A DNA stretch of 64,000 bases from Rhizobium leguminosarum (GTDB taxonomy: Bacteria > Pseudomonadota > Alphaproteobacteria > Rhizobiales > Rhizobiaceae). The notes below the pieces were generated by a model, which was not told the DNA's origin, did not search any database, and saw only the letters and a program-made list of their open reading frames with translations. A program made the translations under genes and the position numbers. This document shows, one piece after another, positions 16,219 through 24,621 of the stretch (position 1 is the stretch's first letter; each line of letters starts with the position of its first letter). The stretch is from positions 124,001 through 188,000 of the forward strand of contig NZ_CP016288.1 in NCBI RefSeq assembly GCF_001679785.1, given 5' to 3'.

Positions 16219-18396
16219 ATGTCAGATTCTCCCCCTGCCCCGCCCTCAACCGTGAGTGCGCTTGACAGCGGCCTTGCCGCTCTTTGTGCCATTGCCGCTT
16301 ACTATCGCATCGTCGCAGATCCGCTCCAGATTGCGCAAGAACTCGCGATGGGAGACCGGCCGGTTGCAGAATCGGAACTCCTCCGCGCCGCCAACATCGT
16401 AGGCTTGAAAGCTCGATTGATCCAAACGCAAACTGCTAAGCGGTTGCGTTCGATCCCGGTGCCAGCCATCGTGAAGCTCAAGGCAGGTCCCTTCAACCTT
16501 TTTGGTGGAATCACACAAGCCGGAGACTATCGCCTGGTCGACCCGGTAAGCCGAATTGCAAGAGAGGTACCCATCGCGGTCTTGCGGGCAGAAATCGAGC
16601 CCGGCATCATTCTGGTGCAACGCCGCTTAAGGGGTGAAGGTATCGACCCGAGGGCTTTTGGGTTCAGGTGGTTCCTCCCATCGATTTGGCGCTATCGCAA
16701 GCCGCTTGCGAATGTCCTGCTTGCCTCTCTTTTCATCCAACTCTTTGCCCTCGTAACACCCTTGTTCTTTCAAGCGATCGTCGACAAAGTCGTCGTCCAT
16801 AAAGGATATTCGACGCTTGCCGTGCTCGCCGGCGGGCTTGTCGTCCTTGGCCTGTTCGATGTCGGATTGCAGTACCTGCGAAGCTACGCACTCTCCCACA
16901 CGGCCAACCGGATCGATGTCGAGCTGGGACAGCGGCTCTTTCGGCATCTCCTCCGGCTGCCTCTAGGCTACTTCGAAGTCCGTTCAGCCGGTCAGACGGT
17001 CGCCCGCGTTCGCGAGCTCGAGACCATCCGCTCCTTTATCACAGGGCAGGCTCTTTTCTCGGCGCTTGACCTGTTTTTCGCGCTCATCTTCATTGCCGTG
17101 CTTGCCGCCTACTCGTGGAGGCTTACCTTGATCGTCGTCGCTGCAATCCCCCTTTACCTCGTGATTACGCTGCTCATCAGGCCGATCCTGCGGGACAAGA
17201 TTAAGGAGAAGTTCAATCGCGGCGCTGAAAGCCAGCAGTTTCTGGTGGAAACGATCGTTGGCATACAGACGCTGAAGGCCGCCGCGGTCGAACCCGCAAT
17301 GCAAGTTCAATGGGAGGAGAAGCTTGCGGCGTATGTGAAAACATCATTCAGCGCTTCAATGTTCTCGGCCGGCGGTCAGAACACAATCCAATATGTGAAT
17401 AAGCTGGTCACTGCGGCGACGTTGTTTTTCGGCGCCAGGGCGGTGATGGACGGGGATCTGACGGTTGGTGGCCTTATTGCGTTCAATATGATCACCGGCC
17501 AGGTTATGCAGCCGGTGCTGCGGCTCTCGCAGCTCTGGCAGGATTTCCAGCAAGTCCAGGTCTCTGTAGAGCGCCTTGGCGATATTCTGAATACGGCGCC
17601 GGAGCGTGTATCTCCAGCTGGCGCCGGCAGCCTTCCGCCACCGCGAGGCGCTATCGAATTTCGCAACGTCGGGTTCCGCTACCGGCCAGGTGCGCCAGAA
17701 GTTCTGAAATCGATTTCCCTTGCCATTCGAACCGGCGAAGTCATTGGCATCGTGGGCCCGTCCGGATCGGGGAAGTCCACGCTGACAAAGCTGATCCAGC
17801 GCCTTTACCTGCCCGAAGAAGGTCAGGTTTTGGTCGATCGGGCCGATATCTCTCAGGTCGATCCCTCGTGGCTCCGGCGCAATATCGGCGTTGTCCTGCA
17901 GGAAAACCTGCTGTTCAACCGCACGATCCACGACAATATCGCGCTCGCAAACCCCACCATGCCGCGTGCCCTGGTGATGCAAGTCGCGCAACTGGCCGGC
18001 GCTGACGAGTTCATAGATAAATTGCCGAATGGCTACGACACGATCATCGAGGAGCGCGGGGGCAATCTTTCGGGCGGGCAGCGTCAACGGTTGGCGATTG
18101 CGCGGGCATTGGCGACCAATCCCCCGATACTGATCTTCGACGAGGCAACGAGCGCGCTCGACTATGAGAGCGAACGCGTGATCCACCGCAATATGAAGAA
18201 GATCGTCCAAGGCAGGACCGTGATCATTATCGCTCACAGGCTTGCTGCGGTTCGGCCGTGCAATCGCATTGTCAGCATGGCTGATGGGCGCATTGTCGAG
18301 ATCGGCTCCCATGACGAACTCGTGCGTCGCCCCAAGGGCCTCTATGCCCATCTCTGGGCGTTGCAGACTGACCAGTTTCGGGAGGAGCCGGCGTGA
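16219..18396 (+). CDS. type I secretion ABC transporter, HlyB type with C39-like domain
   Basis: The 725-aa protein has an N-terminal C39-like domain (about 10-135) without the catalytic cysteine in its usual context (SGLAALCAIAAYYRI), as in HlyB-type exporters where the domain only binds substrate. A six-helix transmembrane region (about 155-430) follows, then the ABC domain with Walker A GPSGSGKST (513-521), signature LSGGQ (617-621), Walker B ILIFDEAT (637-644) and an AHRL His switch. It would export the lipase-like effector through the inner membrane. Its stop overlaps the start of the next gene (GTGA). Confidence 0.92.
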   Translation: MSDSPPAPPSTVSALDSGLAALCAIAAYYRIVADPLQIAQELAMGDRPVAESELLRAANIVGLKARLIQTQTAKRLRSIPVPAIVKLKAGPFNLFGGITQAGDYRLVDPVSRIAREVPIAVLRAEIEPGIILVQRRLRGEGIDPRAFGFRWFLPSIWRYRKPLANVLLASLFIQLFALVTPLFFQAIVDKVVVHKGYSTLAVLAGGLVVLGLFDVGLQYLRSYALSHTANRIDVELGQRLFRHLLRLPLGYFEVRSAGQTVARVRELETIRSFITGQALFSALDLFFALIFIAVLAAYSWRLTLIVVAAIPLYLVITLLIRPILRDKIKEKFNRGAESQQFLVETIVGIQTLKAAAVEPAMQVQWEEKLAAYVKTSFSASMFSAGGQNTIQYVNKLVTAATLFFGARAVMDGDLTVGGLIAFNMITGQVMQPVLRLSQLWQDFQQVQVSVERLGDILNTAPERVSPAGAGSLPPPRGAIEFRNVGFRYRPGAPEVLKSISLAIRTGEVIGIVGPSGSGKSTLTKLIQRLYLPEEGQVLVDRADISQVDPSWLRRNIGVVLQENLLFNRTIHDNIALANPTMPRALVMQVAQLAGADEFIDKLPNGYDTIIEERGGNLSGGQRQRLAIARALATNPPILIFDEATSALDYESERVIHRNMKKIVQGRTVIIIAHRLAAVRPCNRIVSMADGRIVEIGSHDELVRRPKGLYAHLWALQTDQFREEPA

Positions 18397-19853
18397 ACAA
18401 ACCAGTCTCACCGGATAGTGTCAAACGTGCCGTCATGCTCCCAGTGGAGCGCCACCGTTCCGATAACCAATTCCTGCCGGCAGCGCTCGAAATCATCGAA
18501 ACACCCGCATCGCCGGTCCAGATGATCTTGATCGGGATGATTTGCCTCTTTGCAACCGCCGCCCTCGCCTTTGGCTATTTTGGCCAGATCGACATTTTTG
18601 CGATCGCAACTGGGAAGATCCGGCCAACCGGACAGGTGAAGGTTATTCAACCTCTGGAAACTGGCCGCATTCACACAATGAACGTCGTCAACGGCAGCCG
18701 CGTCCGCGCCGGTGACATGCTGGTCCAACTGGATGCAACCGCCGCCACGGCCGATGCCGAAGCCCTAACGGCGGGCCTGGCTTCCGACCGCGCTGAAATA
18801 CTTCGCCGAAATGCCGCGATAACAGTAGCCGAGGCGGAGGATAACAATCTTCTCCCCATCATTGTTTGGCCTGACAATATTCCAGACGTCATCCGTGCCC
18901 GGGAAGATCGCATTCTCCAGCACGACTTGCGCAGCTTGCGGGCTGAGATCCAAAGCCTCCAGTCTCAAAAGACGGAAAGGCTTGCCGAATTGGAAAAGCT
19001 TCGGGCCACCACACAGGCCGAGGCTGACCTGATCCAAACGCTGCAAGAGCGGGTGGATCTACACAACACGCTGATTGCGAGCAGCGCGGGGACCAGAGCG
19101 ACGTTGATCGACGCATTGCAGAGTCTGCAGGACGAAAAGGCGACTTTTGCCTCCGATCATGGGCAGTTCAACCAGGTCGCCGCATCTCTCGATACCATTG
19201 AGGCGGAAAGGGCAAAAACCCGGGAAGCCTTCATCAGTGACAACGCCCAGAAGTTGGCGGATGCCGAGCGGCAGGCAGACGAAAAGGCCCACCAATTGGT
19301 GAAAGCTCAGGCCGCGATCGAGCATATGACGCTGACCAGTCCTATCGACGGCGTCGTTCAAGCCCTATCCGTGACCACGGTCGGGCAAGTTGTCACCACC
19401 GGGCAACAAATGATGCGAATTGTTCCCGACAACGTCTCTCTGGAGATCGAAGCCTACGCGGAAAATAAAGATATCGGCTTCCTGCGCGAAGGGCAGGAAG
19501 CGATTATCAAGGTCGAGTCCTTTCCTTTCACCCATTATGGGACTCTTGACGGAACGGTCAGCCGCGTTGCGCGCGATTCAATCCCGAGTTCAGACGCCCA
19601 GACGTCGGAAAACGATCCGACGCAGCTGGCAAAATCGAACACGAGCATCACCCCCATCGGACAGACGCAAAACCTTGTTTATCCGGTCATTGTCGTTCCA
19701 TCGAAAAATGCGATCAGCGCCGATGGTCGAGAAATCCCATTGTCGCCCGGGATGACCGTAACAGTCGAAATCAAAACCGGCACGCGCCGGCTGCTTGAAT
19801 ATCTCTTCTCTCCCCTCATCGAGGTTGGATCCGAGGCTATGCATGAACGCTGA
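18393..19853 (+). CDS. HlyD-family membrane fusion protein of the type I system
   Basis: The protein (486 aa) starts at GTG 18393, four bases inside the ABC gene. It has a cytoplasmic N-terminus, one membrane helix (about 46-66, ILIGMICLFATAALAFGYF), a lipoyl-like half (GKIRPTGQVKVIQPLETG), a long coiled coil (about 130-300) and the second lipoyl half with beta-barrel (LTSPIDGVVQALSVTTVGQVV). The C-terminus (LSPGMTVTVEIKTGTRRLLEY) is typical of the family. It bridges the ABC transporter to an outer-membrane TolC protein, which is not in this window. Confidence 0.93.
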   Translation: MNKPVSPDSVKRAVMLPVERHRSDNQFLPAALEIIETPASPVQMILIGMICLFATAALAFGYFGQIDIFAIATGKIRPTGQVKVIQPLETGRIHTMNVVNGSRVRAGDMLVQLDATAATADAEALTAGLASDRAEILRRNAAITVAEAEDNNLLPIIVWPDNIPDVIRAREDRILQHDLRSLRAEIQSLQSQKTERLAELEKLRATTQAEADLIQTLQERVDLHNTLIASSAGTRATLIDALQSLQDEKATFASDHGQFNQVAASLDTIEAERAKTREAFISDNAQKLADAERQADEKAHQLVKAQAAIEHMTLTSPIDGVVQALSVTTVGQVVTTGQQMMRIVPDNVSLEIEAYAENKDIGFLREGQEAIIKVESFPFTHYGTLDGTVSRVARDSIPSSDAQTSENDPTQLAKSNTSITPIGQTQNLVYPVIVVPSKNAISADGREIPLSPGMTVTVEIKTGTRRLLEYLFSPLIEVGSEAMHER

Positions 19854-20213
19854 TTATTCGCTGATGAACCGAACTCCTGCTCGCGTTGGTCGGAGTTGCC
19901 CCTGACCGCCTCACGCGCCCACCACCGGTCTCGGCCACGACGGCAGCCGCGCCTTTTCGATCCGCCGCAACGCTAAGAGCCAGGGGTTTTGTATTACTCA
20001 CCAGCTCCAGAATTCATTCCAGGTCATAAAAAATATTGCGTAAGCCGAGAGAAAACCGGCTCCTGACCAGATCGCTACTGCAGCGCCTTTCCCATCATAG
20101 AATGGATTTCGTTCTGAGCGCCAGATACCCGCCAAACCGCCGCCCACGAGCAGTACAAAACGTAAGCGCACAATTCCCCGCACCTGTTCACTGAACGGCG
20201 AATGAGGGAGTCT

Positions 20214-20239
20214 GTGTCCACAAGGGAGACTGTGGACAC
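20214..20239 (+). promoter_or_regulatory. hairpin holding the tnpA ribosome site in its loop
   Basis: Perfect 9-bp arms GTGTCCACA and TGTGGACAC enclose the loop AGGGAGAC, which contains the Shine-Dalgarno AGGGAG. The presumed tnpA ATG follows two bases after the stem. The structure could limit or expose ribosome entry and so set transposase level. Confidence 0.5.
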
Positions 20240-20240
20240 A

Positions 20241-20681
20241 ATGACATTGGATAACTTGAAGGGCTCAGGGGGTCTTCGGGCAGTGAAGGTTCTTCCCAAC
20301 GGGAAGCGGCGTTTCGATCCGGTCGAGAAAGACCGGCTGATCGACGCCGCAATGAAGCCCGGCGTATCGGTTGCCCGTCTGGCACTGGCGCACGGCGTCA
20401 ACGCCAATCAGTTACGCAACTGGGTGAAGCTTCGCCGAGATCGGCAGGCCCAGGGTAGTTTGACGGCTGCTGCAGGGCAGGAAACGTCGGCCTTTGTTCC
20501 TGTGGTTGCAGCGTCGCCGATTGCGCGGCAGCCCGACATGCCGGCCCGGCCATCATCGGCAGGAATGCGGCTGATGGCGTCTTTGCCAAATGGTGTGCGG
20601 CTTGAGCTTGAGGATGTGGATGAGCGGGCTCTTTCGGCGATGATCGAAATTCTGGGGCGGTGCAATGTTCCGGCTGGCTGA
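20241..20681 (+). CDS. tnpA: IS66 TnpA accessory protein
   Basis: The ATG at 20241 (MTLDNLKGSGGLRAVKVLP) is preferred over the earlier in-frame ATG at 20202 because AGGGAG lies at proper distance. The product (146 aa) has a helix-turn-helix of the transposase-8 type (FDPVEKDRLIDAAMKPGVSVARLALAHGVNANQLRNW is the region, residues about 21-57). It is the DNA-binding helper of IS66 transposition. It overlaps tnpB by 17 nt. Confidence 0.9.
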   Translation: MTLDNLKGSGGLRAVKVLPNGKRRFDPVEKDRLIDAAMKPGVSVARLALAHGVNANQLRNWVKLRRDRQAQGSLTAAAGQETSAFVPVVAASPIARQPDMPARPSSAGMRLMASLPNGVRLELEDVDERALSAMIEILGRCNVPAG

Positions 20682-21018
20682 CGATCTTCGCGTCTATCTT
20701 CACCGGGACCCGATCGACTTTCGTGCGGGGATCAACAGCCTGGCGATCCTGGTCGAGCAGTCGATGGGCCTGAGCCCGTTCGAGCGTGCTGTCTTTGTCT
20801 TTTGCAACCGCCGGCGCACCCGGATGAAGCTCCTGTTCTTCGAGCGGTCAGGGTTCGTGCTTGTATTGAAAGCCTTGTCCGAAGACCGGTTTCGCTGGCC
20901 CCGCCGCGAGGCGCCGGTCGTGACGCTCGATACCGAACAGTTGCGCTGGCTGCTTGACGGCATCGATCTCGACGCGATGGTGCGCCATCCTGTTCGGCAA
21001 TATGAGTTTGTCGGCTGA
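20665..21018 (+). CDS. tnpB: IS66 TnpB (Orf2) protein
   Basis: The 117-aa protein shows the IS66 Orf2 signature: YLHRDPIDFRAGINSLA near the start, FVFCNRRRTRMKLLFFERSG in the middle and RFRWPRRE later. It is required for IS66 transposition, though its biochemical role is unclear. It overlaps tnpA, which implies translational coupling. Confidence 0.95.
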   Translation: MFRLADDLRVYLHRDPIDFRAGINSLAILVEQSMGLSPFERAVFVFCNRRRTRMKLLFFERSGFVLVLKALSEDRFRWPRREAPVVTLDTEQLRWLLDGIDLDAMVRHPVRQYEFVG

Positions 21019-21059
21019 AGGCTGTTGACGGAGCGGGGCGGCTCAGATTCAAAGCTACG

Positions 21060-22667
21060 ATGACACGAGCCGGCACCCCGACCGTTGCGGAACTGATGGC
21101 GCTTCTGGCGGCGAATGCTGCCGAGAACGTCGCGCTGCGGGCTGAGAGAGACGCCCTTGAGCAGCGTGTCTTCAAGCTCGAGGAAGAACTGGCGCTTGCA
21201 CAACTGCATCGTTTTGCGCCGCGCAGCGAAAAGCATATGGATCGCGTCTTCAATGAAGCCGAGAACGCCGCTCTCGAGGCCGATGCTGATGAGGGCTTGG
21301 CCGACTGTGACGAGACCGACGCCACTGAGCTTCCCGACACGGGATTGCCAGAGGTGGAAAAGCCCGAAGGCCGCAAGCGCGGGCGTAAACCTCTTCCGGC
21401 AAATTTGCCCCGCCAACGCGTTGAATATGACCTTGCCGACGATCAGAAGACCTGTCCGTGCTGCCGCCATCCGTTGCATCGCATGGGCGAACTCGTCACC
21501 GAGCAGCTGCATATCGAGGTGAAGGCCACGGTGCTGCAGAATGCCCGGGCCAAGTATGCTTGCCGCAACTGCGAGCGCACCGATATCAGCACTCCCGTTA
21601 TCATCGCGCCGATGCCCGCACAGCCCTTGCCGGGGAGCATTGCCACGGCCTCGACGCTGGCCTTTGCTCTTGTTCATAAATATGTCGACGGCACACCGCT
21701 CTATCGCCTGGCACAGGCCTTCGAGCGCGCTGGCGTCCCTGTCAGCCGTGGCGCTCTTGGCCATTGGGTGATCGGGTCCAGCGAAAAGCACCTCGTTCGC
21801 ATCTACGATGCACTGAAGCAGCGGCTCTTGTCGCAGAACGTCATTCACGGTGACGAGACCACGGTGCAGGTGCTGAAGGAAAAGGACAGGAAAGCAACTG
21901 ACGAGTCCTACATCTGGGCCTATCGCAGCGGGCAGGATAGTGTCGAACCGGTTGTGCTGCTCGAATATCAGCCCGGTCGTGGGCAGGTGCATCCGCAGAC
22001 TTTCCTTGGTGACTATCGCGGCATCCTGATGAGCGACGGCTATCAGGGCTGGCGCACCCTGAAGGGCGCAACGCATGTCGGGTGTATGGCTCACGCCAGG
22101 CGACGCTTCGTCAACGCCTTCAAGGCCGGGAAGAAACAAAGCGGGCCGCCCGCGCAGGCATTGAAGTTCTTCGACCAGCTCTATCGGATTGAAAGGCAGG
22201 TGCGGGACGAAAAGCCGGATGACGGCGAAACGCAGGCCGATTGCATCCGGCGCTTGCGCCAGAAGCATAGCGTTCCAGTCCTTGATGCCCTGAAGGAGTG
22301 GCTCGACAGGATGGCCCCCAAGGTCGTGCCCGACACCAAGCTCGGCGATGCGATCTCCTATACGCGAAACCAGTGGCAATATCTGACCCGCTACACCGAA
22401 GACGGCAGGATGCCGATCGACAACAATTTATTGGAACGCGATATCAGAGTTTTTGCCACTGGAAGGAAGAGCTGGCTATTTTGCGACACTGTCGACGGGG
22501 CCAAGGCAAGCGCTGTCATCTACAGCCTTATGCTGACCTGTCGCGCCTGTGGCGTCGAGCCATTCACCTGGTTGCGACACGTCTTTACCGAATCGCCGCA
22601 GCGTCCGGACGGCGCCAATATCGACGATCTGCTCCCATTTAACTTCGCCAAATCCACTGCCGCATAA
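21060..22667 (+). CDS. tnpC: IS66 TnpC DDE transposase
   Basis: The 535-aa transposase has an N-terminal leucine-rich coiled coil, the zinc-finger motif (CPCCRHPLHRMGE and a second Cys pair CRNCERTD), and the DDE core with VIHGDETTVQVL, LMSDGYQGW and a late NNLLERDIRVFATGRKSW motif typical of IS66. A C-terminal IS66 domain follows. The length is normal and no frame break is seen. Confidence 0.95.
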   Translation: MTRAGTPTVAELMALLAANAAENVALRAERDALEQRVFKLEEELALAQLHRFAPRSEKHMDRVFNEAENAALEADADEGLADCDETDATELPDTGLPEVEKPEGRKRGRKPLPANLPRQRVEYDLADDQKTCPCCRHPLHRMGELVTEQLHIEVKATVLQNARAKYACRNCERTDISTPVIIAPMPAQPLPGSIATASTLAFALVHKYVDGTPLYRLAQAFERAGVPVSRGALGHWVIGSSEKHLVRIYDALKQRLLSQNVIHGDETTVQVLKEKDRKATDESYIWAYRSGQDSVEPVVLLEYQPGRGQVHPQTFLGDYRGILMSDGYQGWRTLKGATHVGCMAHARRRFVNAFKAGKKQSGPPAQALKFFDQLYRIERQVRDEKPDDGETQADCIRRLRQKHSVPVLDALKEWLDRMAPKVVPDTKLGDAISYTRNQWQYLTRYTEDGRMPIDNNLLERDIRVFATGRKSWLFCDTVDGAKASAVIYSLMLTCRACGVEPFTWLRHVFTESPQRPDGANIDDLLPFNFAKSTAA

Positions 22668-22755
22668 GCCGCTGCGGGCGTCACAATCCACTGCGTCAAC
22701 GCGCAGCGAAATGAGCGCTTACTACAAAACCAATTAGATAGATTCCATTCCCCAC

Positions 22756-23069
22756 TTAAATCTCCTGTAGATGATCGGCAAATATTTTCGACTGACGGCT
22801 CAGCCGCCACGGAGCACTAATACTACCAGTGGTTACGGATCGGTTATCTCGCTGGAACCGGGGGGCTGATTCTAAGCGGCAATACATCGATTGATCGTAT
22901 ATCTGGCTGGTTTCAGGAAAGGCCTGCCAGGGCCAATATGCAGTCCATCCCGTACCTCTTAACGCCTCAATCCGGGTGGGAGGGAGCACGAGGGGAAGGG
23001 TAAGGGCACCGAGCTTGACTATCCCGGTGGAGACAGCAAGCAGCGAGAAGCTATCTACCGCCGAACAGC
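22756..23069. other. intergenic region, no gene seen
   Basis: Upstream side of the split small gene. It holds that gene's ribosome site (22761-22766) and presumably its promoter. No other frame has a recognisable product. Confidence 0.5.
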
Positions 23070-23360
23070 GGGTTCGCCCAGTCACCTATCGGCTCATACT
23101 CCCAATCCGCAAAACGCCGATTTGCGCAACCACCTATTCGCCGAAATCGTTGATGAGTAATAAACGCAATCGCCAGTTCGCCGATGCGCAGAGTTGGCGA
23201 AGCACCCCCTCGCCTATTATCCTAGCCGCACAATCGCTGACGAACCTATTCGCTGATCCACCGACCAGCCCAACCGCCGAAACGCGAGAACGCCGGATCT
23301 CTCTTTTACCGAATTGCGAAATGGGCAATTGCTCGCCCGACGATGCACCGAACGGCGATT
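23070..23360. repeat. degenerate short repeats of TTCGCCGA type
   Basis: Variants of TTCGCCGA or its complement recur about every 10-35 bases, for example TATTCGCCGAAATC near 23126, AGTTCGCCGATGCG near 23175, TATTCGCTGATCC near 23247, AACCGCCGAAACG near 23271 and AACGGCGATT near 23351. No coding frame explains the pattern. They may be worn iterons, binding sites or a low-complexity relic. Confidence 0.4.
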
Positions 23361-23510
23361 CCAGGTGGCGCCGTGAGGAGGTGCCTGTCTGTCGCCGAAA
23401 GACCTCGATCAGGACCAAGTCTATGTCCGGGCAGACCCTACACCTGCGAATAAGCGGCGACAGATTCCGGCACTGATCACGCCTCTCGGCAATCGCCCCT
23501 CGGGCGAAAC

Positions 23511-23532
23511 GGCTAACGGTATACCGTTAGCC
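23511..23532. promoter_or_regulatory. 22-bp perfect palindrome
   Basis: The sequence centred on GGTATACC is its own reverse complement over 22 bp (core CTAACGGTATACCGTTAG). Nothing in the neighbouring frames explains it. It lies nine bases before the cloverleaf-like element, so it could be an operator, a nuclease or recombinase site, or part of one larger structure. Confidence 0.7.
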
Positions 23533-23540
23533 TATCCTGC

Positions 23541-23688
23541 CATCTCCCACCAATCGGTCGGACCCATCGTGCCCGAGGCGCCGATGCTGTTGCGAGTCGT
23601 CAGACAAAGCAACAGCGATCACGGGCTGATTGCCTGTGATCCGCGCCGGAGGAACAGCGCGGTGGGCCCGACCGATTGGTGGGAGATG
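23541..23688. ncRNA. cloverleaf-like 148-nt structured element
   Basis: Outer arms 23541-23566 and 23663-23688 pair over 26 bp with one mismatch. Inside are three hairpins: GCTGTTGC with GCAACAGC (23586-23593/23609-23616), GATCAC(GGG) with (CCT)GTGATC (23617-23625/23633-23641), and CCGCGC with GCGCGG (23641-23646/23657-23662), the last stacked directly on the outer stem. This four-helix arrangement is unlikely by chance. It may be a structured RNA or a folded single-strand DNA site such as a replication or transfer initiation element. The strand is undetermined. Confidence 0.55.
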
Positions 23689-23783
23689 CTGAAGCAAGCC
23701 GTCGTCGTGAGCAGTCGAGAGGACCGTGACCGGAGGGAACGGCCTCGGCGACATGCGAACGATGAGACGGCGAGCGCACCGCA

Positions 23784-23972
23784 GGAGAGGACGAACACCT
23801 GGAGCGGATGCCCGAAGCATGAGGGCGTAGCGCAAGGAGTTCGTCCTCTCCGTGTTGTTTGGGGAAGTCGCGGCAGCGTCCGTTTACCGGCCCGAAAGGC
23901 CGGGCGGGTGGCTACCCGCTCCGCAGGGAGAGGGGTGCTTGAGGGGAGAGGCGGCGAGTCTTTCCCCTCAAG
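23784..23972. repeat. cluster of perfect hairpins
   Basis: Three clear inverted repeats follow the cloverleaf: GGAGAGGACGAAC (23784-23796) with its complement at 23839-23851, CCGGCC-N5-GGCCGG (23887-23903), and CTTGAGGGGA (23938-23947) with TCCCCTCAAG (23963-23972). No gene is present. They could be REP-like elements or further parts of a long structured transcript. Confidence 0.5.
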
Positions 23973-24018
23973 ACCGCGCGCAGGCTCGATGCCGGACAAG
24001 CGGTCAAGCCAGCAGGAG

Positions 24019-24050
24019 AGACGAGAGGCGGACGCTGCCGCCTCTCGTCT
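24019..24050 (-). terminator. 13-bp stem hairpin after the gene at 24056
   Basis: Perfect arms AGACGAGAGGCGG and CCGCCTCTCGTCT with a six-base loop start six bases after the stop codon at 24056. The U-tract is poor on either strand, but position and stability fit a terminator for the small gene. Confidence 0.6.
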
Positions 24051-24055
24051 TGACG

Positions 24056-24448
24056 TCAATCGCTGTCGGGTCCCCAGGGCGGATTGCTCTCGGGATCCTC
24101 GACATGACATGCCTCGGCCTGTCCGAGTTCGGCCTGTTCGAGTTCGCGGATCACCGCATTGATGCGCCACAAGCCAATCTCCGTGCGGCGCTGGGCGACG
24201 AGAATGTCGACCGCCGTTTCGTTGGCCTCGATGGCTCGGATCGCTTCGTCCATGGCGTCCCATGGACCGAGGTTCTCCACCGGGATGACATCGCCGTCCA
24301 CGTCATAACCGCCGGAGATGTACATCGGTGCCCGCTTGACGCGCTCATGAGAGCGTTCGGCTTCACGGATGAGACGAAAACCCTCGGTCCGCTGCCGCCA
24401 GTATTCCGGGCTGCCGCCGTCGATGTATTTGATCTTGCGCTGTGTCAT
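24056..24448 (-). CDS. conserved-type plasmid protein, function unknown, 130 aa
   Basis: The start is ATG 24448 (MTQRKIKYIDGGSPEYW), with AGGAGACA at proper distance. The open frame continues upstream but that part is the conserved leader repeat. The product is acidic with charged helices (GFRLIREAERSHERVKRAP and RTEIGLWRINAVIRELEQAEL). The family is not recognised. It ends in a hairpin terminator and belongs in style to the small backbone genes downstream of 28,000. Confidence 0.65.
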   Translation of the reverse strand: MTQRKIKYIDGGSPEYWRQRTEGFRLIREAERSHERVKRAPMYISGGYDVDGDVIPVENLGPWDAMDEAIRAIEANETAVDILVAQRRTEIGLWRINAVIRELEQAELGQAEACHVEDPESNPPWGPDSD

Positions 24449-24504
24449 AAGATGTCTCCTTTTCGTCCTCTGACGAAGGGAGGCCGCACCGTAGCCGCGA
24501 GGGG

Positions 24505-24620
24505 TCAGGGATCGCGGAACGCGACCGCCAGCGGCGGCAAGCGGAGGAACCGATTTTCTGGTGATGGCCCGAAGGGACAGCGGCGGAAAATTGGAGGGGC
24601 CGCGCAGTCCTTGACGCCGG
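24505..24620 (-). repeat. repeated leader element, copy 1
   Basis: A 34-bp core (24505-24538) is identical to 27837-27870, and more distal blocks (AAATTGG and CCTTGACGCCG) are also shared. It lies 57 nt before the start of the gene at 24448. The group II intron is inserted at the far end of this element, one base after 24620. Confidence 0.75.
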
Positions 24621-24621
24621 A

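Larger units (their letters stand above)
20162..22722 (+). mobile_element. IS66-family insertion sequence, complete
   Basis: The 2561-bp element begins GTAAGCGCAC and ends with the inverse GAGCGCTTAC. It is flanked by a perfect 8-bp target duplication TACAAAAC (20154-20161 and 22723-22730), the size expected for IS66. It contains the three standard genes tnpA, tnpB and tnpC in order. All are full length, so the element may still be active and is probably a recent insertion. Confidence 0.95.
19998..22755 (-). pseudogene. small membrane-protein gene split by IS66
   Basis: Joining the flanks of the IS66 element and removing one copy of the 8-bp duplication restores an open frame. It runs from GTG 22755, with AGGAG seven bases upstream, through the junction to the stop at 19998. 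The joined product is about 62 residues with VLLVGGGLAGIWRSERNPFY and a second hydrophobic segment, SGAGFLSAYAIFFMTW. The insertion falls after about ten codons. The left part still has an in-frame start inside the IS at 20183, so a hybrid protein could be made. The family is not recognised. Confidence 0.65.

Noticed and set aside
17356..18411. 351-aa minus-strand open frame
   Set aside because: It is the antisense shadow of the ABC transporter gene and has no ribosome site.
20700..22379. 559-aa minus-strand open frame
   Set aside because: It is the antisense shadow of the IS66 tnpB and tnpC genes.
23569..24162. Possible gene of 197 aa on the plus strand
   Set aside because: It runs through the hairpin cluster; the composition is that of repeats and no product is recognised.
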